Source: a virus
DNA length: 44,655 bases
Direction: 5' to 3' (one strand)
IMG/VR virus record: IMGVR_UViG_3300045836_000153
Span: 1 to 44,655 of that record
Part shown: piece after piece, positions 7,411 to 13,716 of the stretch
How positions within the stretch are numbered: position 1 is the first letter of the stretch
Layout: the number at the start of each line of letters is the position of its first letter
Translations under genes and position numbers: made by a program
Notes under the pieces: model-generated
What the model was told of the DNA's origin: nothing
The model's input: only the letters and a program-made list of their open reading frames with translations
Databases searched by the model: none

Positions 7411-7631
7411 CGGCGGGCCCTCGTCGGCGGCGCGAAGAGCGATTGCTGCTCGGGCGGCAAGGCCTGGGCGACAACGGCGCGAACCGTCGCCATCATGTCG
7501 CGCTCGCGCGCGGCCTCGCTTTCGCTCATCGCCCCCGAGGCGACGCGGCGGGCAAAGACGTGCTGACGGAACGCCAGCTCTCGATCGATGCACGCGAGCA
7601 GATCAGCGCGCGAGTAGCGAAGGCCGTTCAC
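7407..7631 (-). CDS. small conserved phage protein, unknown role
   Basis: A 74-residue all-helical protein from ATG 7631, overlapping both neighbours by 4 nt. It has the pattern of a common small phage family: YSRADLLACIDRELAFRQHVFARRV, then a Gly/Met turn and a second helix with AARERDMMATVRAVV. A short LPPEQQSLF tail follows, which may be a peptide binding another protein. The function of this family is not known to me. An operator-like site begins 19 bp upstream of its start, within the preceding gene. Confidence 0.7.
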   Translation of the reverse strand: MNGLRYSRADLLACIDRELAFRQHVFARRVASGAMSESEAARERDMMATVRAVVAQALPPEQQSLFAPPTRARR

Positions 7632-7987
7632 GGCTTACCCCCGCACAAGTTACTCGTGTGCAAGTAATCGACCGCGCGCGTCGCCACCCCGAGCGCGCGC
7701 GAAACGGTCGCCTCGTCATCGGGGTGCGTCGGCGCGTCCGGGCCCGGCGGGCATCGTTCCTGTAGCTTTTGGACCCACCACGAGACGACGTCCCCGAGCT
7801 GGCCGGCGATGCGCTTGGCCTCGTCGAGCGAAAGCACGACGGTCTCGACCCGAGCGCCGCGAATGACAAGAGCGACCTTCGGGACGCCCCCGGCGGCCGA
7901 GCGCATCGCCCGCGCCTCGAGCGTGCACGGGACGGGGGCGCCCCGGCGTCGGGGCACTGGGGCGGCCCCGTGACCTCGGTCCGTCAC
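7628..7987 (-). CDS. uncharacterised early protein
   Basis: A 119-residue protein from GTG 7987 (GTGA overlap with the upstream stop). Residues 1-35 are basic and Pro-rich. The core at about 36-85 (VPKVALVIRGARVETVVLSLDEAKRIAGQLGDVVSWW) reads as two beta strands and a helix. The tail is acidic to neutral and ends in the segment encoded by the operator-like site at 7650-7667. No family is recognised. An internal ATG before MRSAAGG would remove the basic N-terminus and is an alternative start. Confidence 0.6.
   Translation of the reverse strand: MTDRGHGAAPVPRRRGAPVPCTLEARAMRSAAGGVPKVALVIRGARVETVVLSLDEAKRIAGQLGDVVSWWVQKLQERCPPGPDAPTHPDDEATVSRALGVATRAVDYLHTSNLCGGKP
7650..7667 (+). promoter_or_regulatory. 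operator-like site (dispersed 18-bp motif)
   Basis: TTACTCGTGTGCAAGTAA fits the consensus TTACTyGyGTGCrAGTAA at every position. It lies inside the 3' end of one gene and 19 bp upstream of the start of the next (7631), both leftward. The outer TTACT/AGTAA arms are symmetric and the GTGTGC core gives it direction. Confidence 0.7.
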
Positions 7988-8289
7988 TGGCGGCCCCCGA
8001 TCGGGGTGACCGGCGATTCGGATGGCGAGCCCTCGCCCGCCCCGTTCATGTCGAGCACCGCGAGCGTCGGGACGGCGGCGCGGATAGCCTCGGACCGGGC
8101 CAGCGGGAACGAGTAGCGCCACTCGCCGACGGGCCCCCAGGCGGGCTCGCCGTACGCATCAAGGCGCTTCGCGAAGACGCCGTAACGCACGGCGCCGCAC
8201 GTCGAGCATTCCTCCCACGTACGGATCCGGTCGTCGGTCTCGGACCGGCCTTGCTCGACCCACGTATGGGCGTCGTCGAGGGCGCTCAC
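7984..8289 (-). CDS. small protein with a CxxC pair, unknown role
   Basis: A 101-residue protein that I start at GTG 8289, because upstream codons run through the attP arm repeats. Residues of about 8-45 (HTWVEQGRSETDDRIRTWEE, then CSTCGAVRYGVF) hold one CxxC pair that might bind metal as a dimer. The middle is aromatic-rich (EWRYSFPLARSEAI), and the C-terminus is Gly/Ser/Pro-rich and probably loose. It overlaps the next gene by 4 nt (GTGA). No family is recognised. It is the first gene on the far side of attP, so integration would separate it from the integrase promoter. Confidence 0.6.
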   Translation of the reverse strand: MSALDDAHTWVEQGRSETDDRIRTWEECSTCGAVRYGVFAKRLDAYGEPAWGPVGEWRYSFPLARSEAIRAAVPTLAVLDMNGAGEGSPSESPVTPIGGRQ

Positions 8290-8302
8290 GGGCGCCCCGC
8301 GA

Positions 8303-8354
8303 GGGTGGTAACCGAGGCCGGCGCGCGTCCGAGGGGTGGTAAGGTGGGTGGTAC
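8303..8354 (+). repeat. left attP arm: three GGGTGGTAA-type repeats
   Basis: Copies begin at 8303 (GGGTGGTAA), 8334 (GGGTGGTAA) and 8346 (GGGTGGTAC). The last two are 12 bp apart, the same spacing as the pair on the other side of the core at 8521 and 8533. Direct repeats flanking a tyrosine-integrase core are typically arm-binding sites for the integrase N-terminal domain. The protein itself has not been tested. Confidence 0.6.
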
Positions 8355-8380
8355 GCGCCTGCCGGCGTTGCCAATCTTCG

Positions 8381-8427
8381 AGCGGGAGAAGGGATTTGAA
8401 CCCTCGACGTCCACCTTGGCAAGGTGG
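8381..8427 (-). other. attP: attP core: 3' half of a tRNA-Gly(GCC) gene
   Basis: Read on the minus strand, 8427-8381 gives an anticodon stem-loop (CCACC, loop TTGCCAA, GGTGG), a T-arm (GAGGG, TTCAAAT, CCCTT) and a 3' acceptor strand CTCCCGC plus discriminator T. The 5' half of the tRNA is missing: no GCGGGAG acceptor strand or D-arm is found upstream. This is the expected form of a phage attachment site that restores a host tRNA-Gly gene on integration. It lies 68 bp from the integrase stop codon. Confidence 0.8.
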
Positions 8428-8494
8428 GCAGAGATACCTAAACGCTCGGAAGAATTGTCGCCGCCACACGGCGGTTTATAGCCCTTTTTGGCTC

Positions 8495-9859
8495 TCATTG
8501 GTCCGAGGTTGCTGCTCGAGGGGTGGTAACTGGGGTGGTATCCGCGGCGGCCTTTCGGGCGGCGAGGAAGGGGACGAGCGAGACGATCTTCCCGACGGCC
8601 TCGCGCTGCTCGTCCAGCTGGGCACTCGAGTAGCGATGCGTGCTCTCGCGCGACTCGTGGCCGATGATCGACTCCCGAACGACGATGTCAACCTGAGCGT
8701 GCCGCGCGAGGTCGACGAAGGTCCGGCGCATCGCCCGCGGGGTTACCGCGAAGGGGAGGCCGATGCGCTTCGAAACGTCCGCGAAGAGGTCGTCTAGCGC
8801 CGAGGGCGAACGCGGGCCGCCATCGCGTCCGGGGAAGAGCAGATCGCTCGACGCCATCGCTTCACGCCACCATAGGGGAGGCTTGCCGTTCGCGTTGAGC
8901 GGCGGCGACGCGATCATCGCGCGGTGCGCGCGAAGCACGTCCATGACGTGGGGTGGCAGCGCAACGCGCTCGTGAGTGGTGCCCGTCTTGGTGGACCCCA
9001 TGATCTCGTCGCCGACGGTATGCGAGCGGCGGAACTTGACTACGGACGCGTCCCAATCGACATCACACTCGGGGCCTGTCGCGCGGATGGGACGAAGCGT
9101 GCTCGGTCGCTTCCCCGTGGCGCACCCCAGAAGGATCATTGCGTAGTGCTGGGGATAGACCTTCGCGACCTCTTCGAGAAAGGCCCCGAGCTGGGAAGCC
9201 GTGAGAGTGTTGGGGGCCTCGTCCGTGTACGTCGCGCCGGTCGGGAAGACCTCGAGCGCGGCGCTTGGGTCGCGATCAAGCTCAAGCTCGGCGACCATGG
9301 CGCGGCAAATCGTCTTGAAAAGACGGATCCATGTGTTCGCGGTCTCGGGGTCCAGCTTGATCCGCCGCTTGTCGACCTTGCCGCCGCGAAGCGTGCGCGT
9401 CGCCTCGTACCCATCGGTGATCATCTTCGAGAGCTTCAAACGCCATTGGGCGACGTCCCAAACACGGATCTTGTCGCACGGCGTGAGCCCGAAGACGGGG
9501 AAGAGGTGGACGCGCAAAATGCTCTCGTACTTCGCCCGCCCCTTCGCGCTTCGAATCGTCCCGTCAGCGCACTTACGCTCGAAGAGCGACACGGCGTAAT
9601 CGTTCCAACGCTGCCGCCTGGGCGTCTTGCCCGTCATCTCGTCGCGCTGCTCTCGGGCGAGCGAGTCGAGCGCCGCTTGAGCGGCCTGGATCGGCCCGTC
9701 GGGGATCACGCGCAAGAGATCTTTGCGCCGTCCCGTCTTGGGATCCGTGACGCGGGTGCGAACGAGCCACCCGCCCGCTTGTAGCCGAAAGATCCCCGGG
9801 CGGTTCGTCTTCGCGAGCCACCGCCCCCAACGCCTCATCCATTCGATCGCTACTGCCAT
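8495..9859 (-). CDS. int: tyrosine-family phage integrase
   Basis: A 454-residue site-specific recombinase from ATG 9859. The N-terminal 60 residues resemble an arm-binding/AP2-like domain (GGWLVRTRVTDPKTGRRKD). Residues of about 85-190 form the core-binding domain. The catalytic domain has the first Arg in ATGKRPSTLR (about 250), a Lys in GSTKTGTTHER, then TPRAMRRTF with the second Arg at about 379 (the usual His of HxxR is replaced by Arg), GH at 400-401, and the nucleophile Tyr in HRYSSAQ at about 410. It integrates and excises the phage at the adjacent attP in a host tRNA-Gly gene. The last codons overlap the right arm repeats. Excisionase lies upstream. Confidence 0.93.
   Translation of the reverse strand: MAVAIEWMRRWGRWLAKTNRPGIFRLQAGGWLVRTRVTDPKTGRRKDLLRVIPDGPIQAAQAALDSLAREQRDEMTGKTPRRQRWNDYAVSLFERKCADGTIRSAKGRAKYESILRVHLFPVFGLTPCDKIRVWDVAQWRLKLSKMITDGYEATRTLRGGKVDKRRIKLDPETANTWIRLFKTICRAMVAELELDRDPSAALEVFPTGATYTDEAPNTLTASQLGAFLEEVAKVYPQHYAMILLGCATGKRPSTLRPIRATGPECDVDWDASVVKFRRSHTVGDEIMGSTKTGTTHERVALPPHVMDVLRAHRAMIASPPLNANGKPPLWWREAMASSDLLFPGRDGGPRSPSALDDLFADVSKRIGLPFAVTPRAMRRTFVDLARHAQVDIVVRESIIGHESRESTHRYSSAQLDEQREAVGKIVSLVPFLAARKAAADTTPVTTPRAATSDQ
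8521..8541 (+). repeat. right attP arm: two GGGTGGTAA-type repeats
   Basis: GGGTGGTAA at 8521-8529 and GGGTGGTAT at 8533-8541 repeat the 12-bp spacing of the left arm pair. They lie inside the 3' end of the integrase gene and encode its repeated TTP residues. They are probable integrase or excisionase binding sites. Confidence 0.6.
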
Positions 9860-10049
9860 CGTCCAACGTCCTTCCGAGCAAAAACGCGTCGAGGTCTTCC
9901 CGACGCCACATCATGTCCCCGCGCCCACCGCCCCGACGTCCGGCGGGCGCGACCTTGCCCCGGCGCATCGCCGAGTAGAGACCGAACACCGTGCGGAACC
10001 CGCAATAGTCCGCCGCTTCAGCGGACGTCAGGAAGGGGCGCGCGATCAT
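9573..10049 (-). CDS. xis: excisionase / HTH-17-like DNA-binding protein
   Basis: The protein starts at ATG 10049. Residues 1-60 form a helix-turn-helix of the excisionase/MerR type (PFLTSAEAADYCGFRTVFGLYSAMRRGKVAP, then MMWRREDLDAFL). This type usually bends attP DNA and steers the integrase to excision. The frame then stays open for about 95 more codons to 9573, overlapping the integrase start by 287 nt in another frame. That Arg/Ala/Gly-rich tail looks like out-of-frame integrase sequence, so the functional domain is probably only the first 65-75 residues. It follows the upstream gene by 3 bp. Confidence 0.7.
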   Translation of the reverse strand: MIARPFLTSAEAADYCGFRTVFGLYSAMRRGKVAPAGRRGGGRGDMMWRREDLDAFLLGRTLDDGSSDRMDEALGAVAREDEPPGDLSATSGRVARSHPRHGSQDGTAQRSLARDPRRADPGRSSGARLARPRAARRDDGQDAQAAALERLRRVALRA

Positions 10050-10052
10050 CGT

Positions 10053-11015
10053 TCACGCCCCCGCGGGCGCGCTGTCAGGGACAGCCGCAAGCTTCGCCTT
10101 GGGCTTGCGCCCACGCTTCTTTCCCACGGCCACGGGCGGGATCGCGGCGCTGCTCTTGCCGCCCTCGATCGGGAATAGACTCGGCTGGCGCTCGGCCGCC
10201 GTGAGCGTGCGCGTCCCCACGATCTCTTTCGTGTCGAGGCGGCGCGTCCGCGCGATGCCCTCCTTGAAATCCAGCTCTTCGACACATTCGACCTTGCGGG
10301 CCTCGGTGCGCGTTCTCAGCTGCTGCACGAGCACGCCGATCGCCGCCTCTTTGGCCTTGATTTCGCCGCCGATCTGGCCCGACGCCTGGACCTTTTGCAA
10401 TCGCAGGGCGCCCGCCTCTTCGTGAAGCTCGGCGATCGACTGTCCCCGGGCGATTAGCTCTTCGTCCGTGAGGCGGCACGGAAGCTCGATCTCGACGCGC
10501 CGCCCCTCGGCCTTCGAGGGCGCCTTTTTCTTGTCTTCGCTCATGGTCTCGTTCCCTTTCTCGTCGGTCCCGCGCGTGAGCGTGCGCACGCGGCGGATGG
10601 CGGCGCGCTCGATCTGGCGCGCCCTCTCTCGGGTCACGTTCAGCAGGGCCCCGACCTCTCGCAACGAGGTCCCGCCGCGGTCCGCCACGTCGAGCACGCA
10701 CGACGCGGTAGGATCCATCTTGTCGGGCTCGACGCCAGGAAATCGGCGCTTGATCGACCCGTTGCGGGGGTTGACTTCCAGCGCCAGGTGATAGCGGCAC
10801 GCCAGGAACGGACAGGGCCGGACCACGCTGGCGCAATCGCCGCGCGTCCGAGGCCGCTCGACGTCGACCGGGGGCGCTTCGAGGGCAAAAAGCGTTAGCT
10901 GCCGCCTGCTTAGGCGCTGCATGTTCTCGGTCCGCGGCGGCACGCGCTCGGCAGGTGGCCGGGGCGGCCGTGTCGAGGGTGGGACCCTGGTACCTATGTC
11001 CGTGCTGACTTCCAT
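10053..11015 (-). CDS. sigma-region-4-like DNA-binding domain fused to a coiled-coil phage protein
   Basis: A 320-residue protein from ATG 11015, with GAGGG upstream. Residues of about 60-150 hold CPFLACRYHLALEV, then SCVLDVADRGGTSLREVGALLNVTRERARQIE, a clear sigma-70 region-4-type helix-turn-helix. From residue 158 a second unit begins (MSEDKKKAPSKAEG...), predicted as a long helix/coiled coil followed by beta segments and a Lys/Arg/Pro tail. That unit resembles a separate phage protein family. Its Met at 10544 has its own strong AAAGGGA Shine-Dalgarno site about 10 nt upstream, so the C-terminal unit may also be made alone. The first unit could be a transcription activator. An operator-like site lies 34 bp upstream. 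Confidence 0.65.
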   Translation of the reverse strand: MEVSTDIGTRVPPSTRPPRPPAERVPPRTENMQRLSRRQLTLFALEAPPVDVERPRTRGDCASVVRPCPFLACRYHLALEVNPRNGSIKRRFPGVEPDKMDPTASCVLDVADRGGTSLREVGALLNVTRERARQIERAAIRRVRTLTRGTDEKGNETMSEDKKKAPSKAEGRRVEIELPCRLTDEELIARGQSIAELHEEAGALRLQKVQASGQIGGEIKAKEAAIGVLVQQLRTRTEARKVECVEELDFKEGIARTRRLDTKEIVGTRTLTAAERQPSLFPIEGGKSSAAIPPVAVGKKRGRKPKAKLAAVPDSAPAGA

Positions 11016-11048
11016 GCGGCTTGCCCTCGCGCGGTTGCCTCCAGACTG

Positions 11049-11066
11049 TTACTCGTGTATCAGTCC
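11049..11066 (+). promoter_or_regulatory. operator-like site upstream of the early gene at 11015
   Basis: TTACTCGTGTATCAGTCC fits the left half of the 18-bp consensus well and the right half poorly. It overlaps the stop codon of the Cro-like gene and lies 34 bp upstream of the next leftward start. It would let the phage repressor or the Cro-like protein control the sigma-like gene and the integrase downstream. Confidence 0.55.
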
Positions 11067-11368
11067 CCTTGACCCTGGGGGGCCGATGCCGCATGGCCCG
11101 ACGTTCTCAGCGACCCCACCCCTTGCAGCCGAAGGCGCTTCGCCAGCTCTTCCCGTGTGCGCCACGAGTCAGCGGGGACGCCGGTCAGCCGCTCGAGGGC
11201 GGCGGCGAAGTCGTCGCCGGGGCGTCGAAAGCCGGATTTCCACGACGAGATCACGTGCTCGGTCGTGCCGAGGGTCCGGGCGATCTCGCGTTGCGAGAGC
11301 GAGGGGCCGCGCAAATAGGCTCGGAAAAGCCGGCATCCGGGGATGTTCCGCCAGCGATACGTCATCAC
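11060..11368 (-). CDS. Cro-like helix-turn-helix regulator
   Basis: A 102-residue protein starting at GTG 11368 or the adjacent ATG 11365. No convincing ribosome-binding site fits either, and the transcript may be leaderless. Residues of about 22-60 form an XRE/Cro-type helix-turn-helix (SLSQREIARTLGTTEHVISSWKSG), with Trp and Lys in the recognition helix. A helical dimer-like region with LERLTGVPADSW follows. It is divergent from the repressor-like gene at 11401. An operator-like site lies 7 bp upstream of its start and another overlaps its stop. It is probably the lytic-side regulator of the switch, feeding into the leftward early genes. Confidence 0.75.
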   Translation of the reverse strand: MMTYRWRNIPGCRLFRAYLRGPSLSQREIARTLGTTEHVISSWKSGFRRPGDDFAAALERLTGVPADSWRTREELAKRLRLQGVGSLRTSGHAASAPQGQGD

Positions 11369-11375
11369 CTGTCAA

Positions 11376-11393
11376 TTACTCGCACACCAGTAA
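11376..11393 (-). promoter_or_regulatory. central operator of the divergent immunity switch
   Basis: TTACTCGCACACCAGTAA lies in the 32-bp gap between the divergent starts at 11368 and 11401, so one bound dimer would cover both promoters. On the minus strand it reads TTACTGGTGTGCGAGTAA, close to the genome-wide consensus. It is flanked on the minus strand by TTGAC on both sides, one of which could serve as a -35 element. Confidence 0.7.
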
Positions 11394-11400
11394 CGGGTCA

Positions 11401-11889
11401 ATGGGGTCCATCAAGATGAACGCAACCGCAGCAAGATCCGTGTCTTCGGTGGCACCGAAGAGGCGCCCTCGGCGCGTACGTGACAGGGGGTCGCGCGCCG
11501 CGCGCCCCGAGGTCGCCGAGCGCGTGAGGGCGCGCCTCATCGCCATCGCCGCCGAGTATCCGAGCGAGCGCGCCGCTGCCGACGCGATGGGCATCCCGCA
11601 ACAGACCTGGAATCACGCGGCGGCGGGCCGGTGCGCCATCGGGACAGACCTCGCCGAAACGCTGCTCGACCACGACGCCCCCGCGTTCCGCCGGGCGATC
11701 CGGCTGTACGCCAAAACGGGGCGGTGGTCTGAGGTCGTATGGGACGGCGTTGTACGCGTCATCGCCGAGCGAGAGGGCGACGCCGGGCGCACCCTGGCCG
11801 ATTGGGTAGACCTACTAGACGCATTCCAAGCGCGACTGTCCGACCTTGACGGTGGTGCGCACCCGAAAGTGATCGCACGCAAGAGGTAA
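11401..11889 (+). CDS. repressor-like HTH protein (candidate immunity repressor)
   Basis: A 162-residue protein from ATG 11401 (or ATG 11416). Residues 15-35 are a basic tail (RRPRRVRDR). Residues 40-80 form a helix-turn-helix (AERVRARLIAIAAEYPS, then AAADAMGIPQQTWNHAAAG). The rest is helical with two Trp residues and may mediate dimerisation. The ATG is 7 bp from the operator-like site, which suggests a leaderless message from the maintenance promoter, as known for lambda cI. No peptidase motif for RecA-assisted cleavage is visible. Its divergence from the Cro-like gene and its direction, opposite to the lytic genes, make it the best repressor candidate. Confidence 0.65.
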   Translation: MGSIKMNATAARSVSSVAPKRRPRRVRDRGSRAARPEVAERVRARLIAIAAEYPSERAAADAMGIPQQTWNHAAAGRCAIGTDLAETLLDHDAPAFRRAIRLYAKTGRWSEVVWDGVVRVIAEREGDAGRTLADWVDLLDAFQARLSDLDGGAHPKVIARKR

Positions 11890-11931
11890 AGGCTTGTGGC
11901 ACGGTTCGCCACGCCCTAGCGTCCGCGGCCG

Positions 11932-12216
11932 ATGAGGGGCGCTGGCGTGGCGGGCGTGGCTCGGATGCGTGAAACGACGGCGGCGGGCGACGCGGGGGAC
12001 GCGCTCGACGCGGCCCTGGCGTTGAACGTCGGGGGGCGGCGGTGGTCCGATTTGACGATCGGGGCCGCACGAAAGCTCACCGACAAGCCAGGCGCGTACC
12101 TGCCGGAATCGCTCGGCGGGTGGGCGGCGATGCTCGACGCGATCGAGGCGCGGATCCGCGCGCTCCCGCCCGATCTGGGCCGCCACGCGCGAGCCGGCCA
12201 CCACGCGCACGGCTGA
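11932..12216 (+). CDS. small uncharacterised protein
   Basis: A 94-residue protein from ATG 11932, or ATG 11965 if the first ten residues are excluded. It has one clear helical region (TAAGDAGDALDAALALNV), then GRRWSDLTIGAARKLTDKPGAYLPESL and a second helix with DAIEARIRAL, and ends in a His-rich tail. No family is recognised. Support for the gene comes from the strong terminator-like hairpin beginning on the base after its stop codon. It probably shares a transcript with the repressor-like gene, so it may be expressed in the lysogen. Confidence 0.5.
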   Translation: MRGAGVAGVARMRETTAAGDAGDALDAALALNVGGRRWSDLTIGAARKLTDKPGAYLPESLGGWAAMLDAIEARIRALPPDLGRHARAGHHAHG

Positions 12217-12249
12217 AAATCCCTGGCGCCGCGCGGGCGCCGCGGATTT
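12217..12249 (+). terminator. Rho-independent-type terminator
   Basis: A symmetric hairpin consists of AAATCC, a CT bulge, GGCGCC, loop GCGCG, GGCGCC, a GC bulge and GGATTT, followed by TTCTCTT. It starts immediately after the TGA at 12214-12216. It separates the repressor transcript from the recombination operon that starts at 12322. Confidence 0.7.
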
Positions 12250-12256
12250 CTCTTGA

Positions 12257-12274
12257 TTACTTGCACGCAAGTAA
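12257..12274 (-). promoter_or_regulatory. operator-like site of the recombination operon (1)
   Basis: TTACTTGCACGCAAGTAA is the most symmetric of the sites. It lies just after the terminator and 48 bp before the exonuclease start. Its core is oriented for the minus strand, opposite to the sites in leftward operons, matching the rightward direction of this operon. Confidence 0.7.
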
Positions 12275-12293
12275 CCTAGAGACGGCTGCATGC

Positions 12294-12311
12294 CGACTTG
12301 CACGCGAGTAG
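12294..12311 (-). promoter_or_regulatory. operator-like site of the recombination operon (2)
   Basis: CGACTTGCACGCGAGTAG is a second, weaker copy, 37 bp after the first and in the same orientation. It ends 10 bp before the exonuclease start and overlaps the AGGGG ribosome-binding region. Two tandem sites suggest cooperative repression of the recombination genes. Confidence 0.6.
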
Positions 12312-12321
12312 GGGCGTCGCC

Positions 12322-13251
12322 GTGCCGCTGAGCCCCGAGCAGATCGCCGCGCGGCGCACGGGCCTCACGGCAACGGATATGGTCATCCTCTCGGGCGTCG
12401 CGCCGTTCTTCGAACGCACCGCCCACGACGTTTTCGCCGAAAAGATCGGGCTCGACGTGCCCCCGCTCAAGGGCGAGCGCTTCGAGCTGGGCCACGAGCT
12501 AGAACCGATCGTCATCCGCCGCACCGCTGCGAAGCGCGGCCTTACCCCGGTCCCGGGCGACACGATGCGCCACCCGCGGACGCCAATCTTTCTCGCGACG
12601 CCCGACGCGTTCCACGTCCCCGACGGGGCCCGGCGCGCCGAGGCGGTGATCGAGGCGAAGGCCGTTGGCCTCGGCGGCGCCTCGAGCTGGGGGCCCGACG
12701 AGAGCGAAGAGATCCCGGATCACGTGCTCGTGCAAGTCGCGTGGCAAATGCTCGTCTGCATGGTGCCCGTCGCCTTCGTCGGCGCGCTCATCGGAACCGA
12801 GATCCGGACCTACCGGATCGAGCTTGGCACCGAGGTTGCCGAGATGCTCGAAGCGCTCAAGGCGCTTGCCGAGCAGTTTTGGACCGATCATGTGGTCGCC
12901 CGCAAGCCCCCGACGATCGACGGGTCCGAGGGCTCGGCCCGCATGGTCAAGGCCCTCTTTCCGGCGGTGCGCGGTCCGGTGCTTCGGGCGGGTCCCGAGG
13001 CAGAGGAGGCCGCGCGCCTCTACTTCGCCGCTCAAAAGGACATGGCCCAGGCCGGGCGAGAGCTGGACCGGGCCAAGCAAATCTTGATGGCGTCGTGCGG
13101 CGACTGCGAGGGCATCGACGGCGACGGATGGCGCCTTCGCTTGAAGGAACGCCCCGAGAAGGTCGTCACGCCCCGGCCCTACACCCTTCCGCCGTATCGT
13201 CACTTCGACATGCGCACCGCGGGCGGCGGCAAGCGCGAAGCGGCCGCGTGA
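12322..13251 (+). CDS. YqaJ / lambda-exonuclease family recombination nuclease
   Basis: A 309-residue protein. GTG 12322 is preferred because AGGGG lies 7 bp upstream and the family sequence begins there; a TTG 24 bp upstream is the alternative. The YqaJ motifs are in order: RRTGLTATDM at 11-20, FELGHELEP at 54-62 with the conserved Glu, LATPDAF with Asp 95, and IEAK with Glu 111 and Lys 113, the PD-(D/E)xK centre. The C-terminal half is helical and ends in an Arg/Pro-rich segment. Such enzymes chew one strand of linear duplex DNA to leave 3' single strands for an annealing partner, which is probably the protein at 13717. It overlaps the next gene by 4 nt. Confidence 0.88.
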   Translation: MPLSPEQIAARRTGLTATDMVILSGVAPFFERTAHDVFAEKIGLDVPPLKGERFELGHELEPIVIRRTAAKRGLTPVPGDTMRHPRTPIFLATPDAFHVPDGARRAEAVIEAKAVGLGGASSWGPDESEEIPDHVLVQVAWQMLVCMVPVAFVGALIGTEIRTYRIELGTEVAEMLEALKALAEQFWTDHVVARKPPTIDGSEGSARMVKALFPAVRGPVLRAGPEAEEAARLYFAAQKDMAQAGRELDRAKQILMASCGDCEGIDGDGWRLRLKERPEKVVTPRPYTLPPYRHFDMRTAGGGKREAAA

Positions 13252-13706
13252 AAACCTACGCCGCGGGGACCTCAGTCCCGGTCGAGCGCAGCAAAGCCGA
13301 GCTAGATTCGCTTCTCGGCAAGCACGGCGCGAGCGGGCGCGGGGTGATGAGCGACGACGAGCGGGGCCGCGCGATCGTTTACTTCGTCCTGAGCGGCGAG
13401 CGGTATCAGCTGCAAGTGCCGCTACCGAAGCTCGGCGACTTCCCGCGCAAGGGCGAGGCGCCGCGCGGGTGGAATGACTGGACCGACGCTCGCCAAGCCG
13501 AGTGGCGATATCGCTCGTGGGAGCAAGCGTGCCGCGAGCGCTGGCGCGCCGTGCTCCTGCTCGTCAAGAGCAAGCTCGAGATCGTCCGCCTCGGCATGTC
13601 GTCCGTGCGGCACGAATTCATGGCCGATCTCGTTCTCGCGAACGGGCAAACGGTCGCCGAGATGATCGCGAGCGAGGCCCCGCGGCTCTTGCCCGCCCAC
13701 CAGTGA
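13248..13706 (+). CDS. uncharacterised protein of the recombination operon
   Basis: A 152-residue protein from GTG 13248 (GTGA overlap). It opens with a short beta region around VPVERSKAELDSLLGKHG, has IVYFVLSGERYQLQVPLPKL at about 40-65, and a Trp-rich helix (WNDWTDARQAEWRYRSWEQACRERW cut by turns) at about 75-105. It ends with a helix containing FMADLVLANGQTVAEMIA. Proteins of this pattern are common in phage recombination clusters between a nuclease and an annealing protein, but I know no tested function. No catalytic signature is seen. Confidence 0.7.
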   Translation: MKTYAAGTSVPVERSKAELDSLLGKHGASGRGVMSDDERGRAIVYFVLSGERYQLQVPLPKLGDFPRKGEAPRGWNDWTDARQAEWRYRSWEQACRERWRAVLLLVKSKLEIVRLGMSSVRHEFMADLVLANGQTVAEMIASEAPRLLPAHQ

Positions 13707-13716
13707 GGGAACGACG

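Noticed and set aside
8381-8470. A complete phage tRNA-Gly gene
   Set aside because: Only the anticodon arm, T-arm and 3' acceptor strand are present. No 5' acceptor strand or D-arm matches, so it is read as the attP tRNA half.
10075-11094. A 339-codon leftward frame overlapping the sigma-like gene
   Set aside because: Its translation is Arg/Gly/Ala-rich without recognisable motifs, while the other frame carries a clear sigma-type HTH and a strong internal start signal.
11932-12216. The small gene as a mere spacer
   Set aside because: The terminator hairpin begins exactly after its stop and its codons avoid the Arg/Gly-rich look of shadow frames, so I kept it with moderate confidence.
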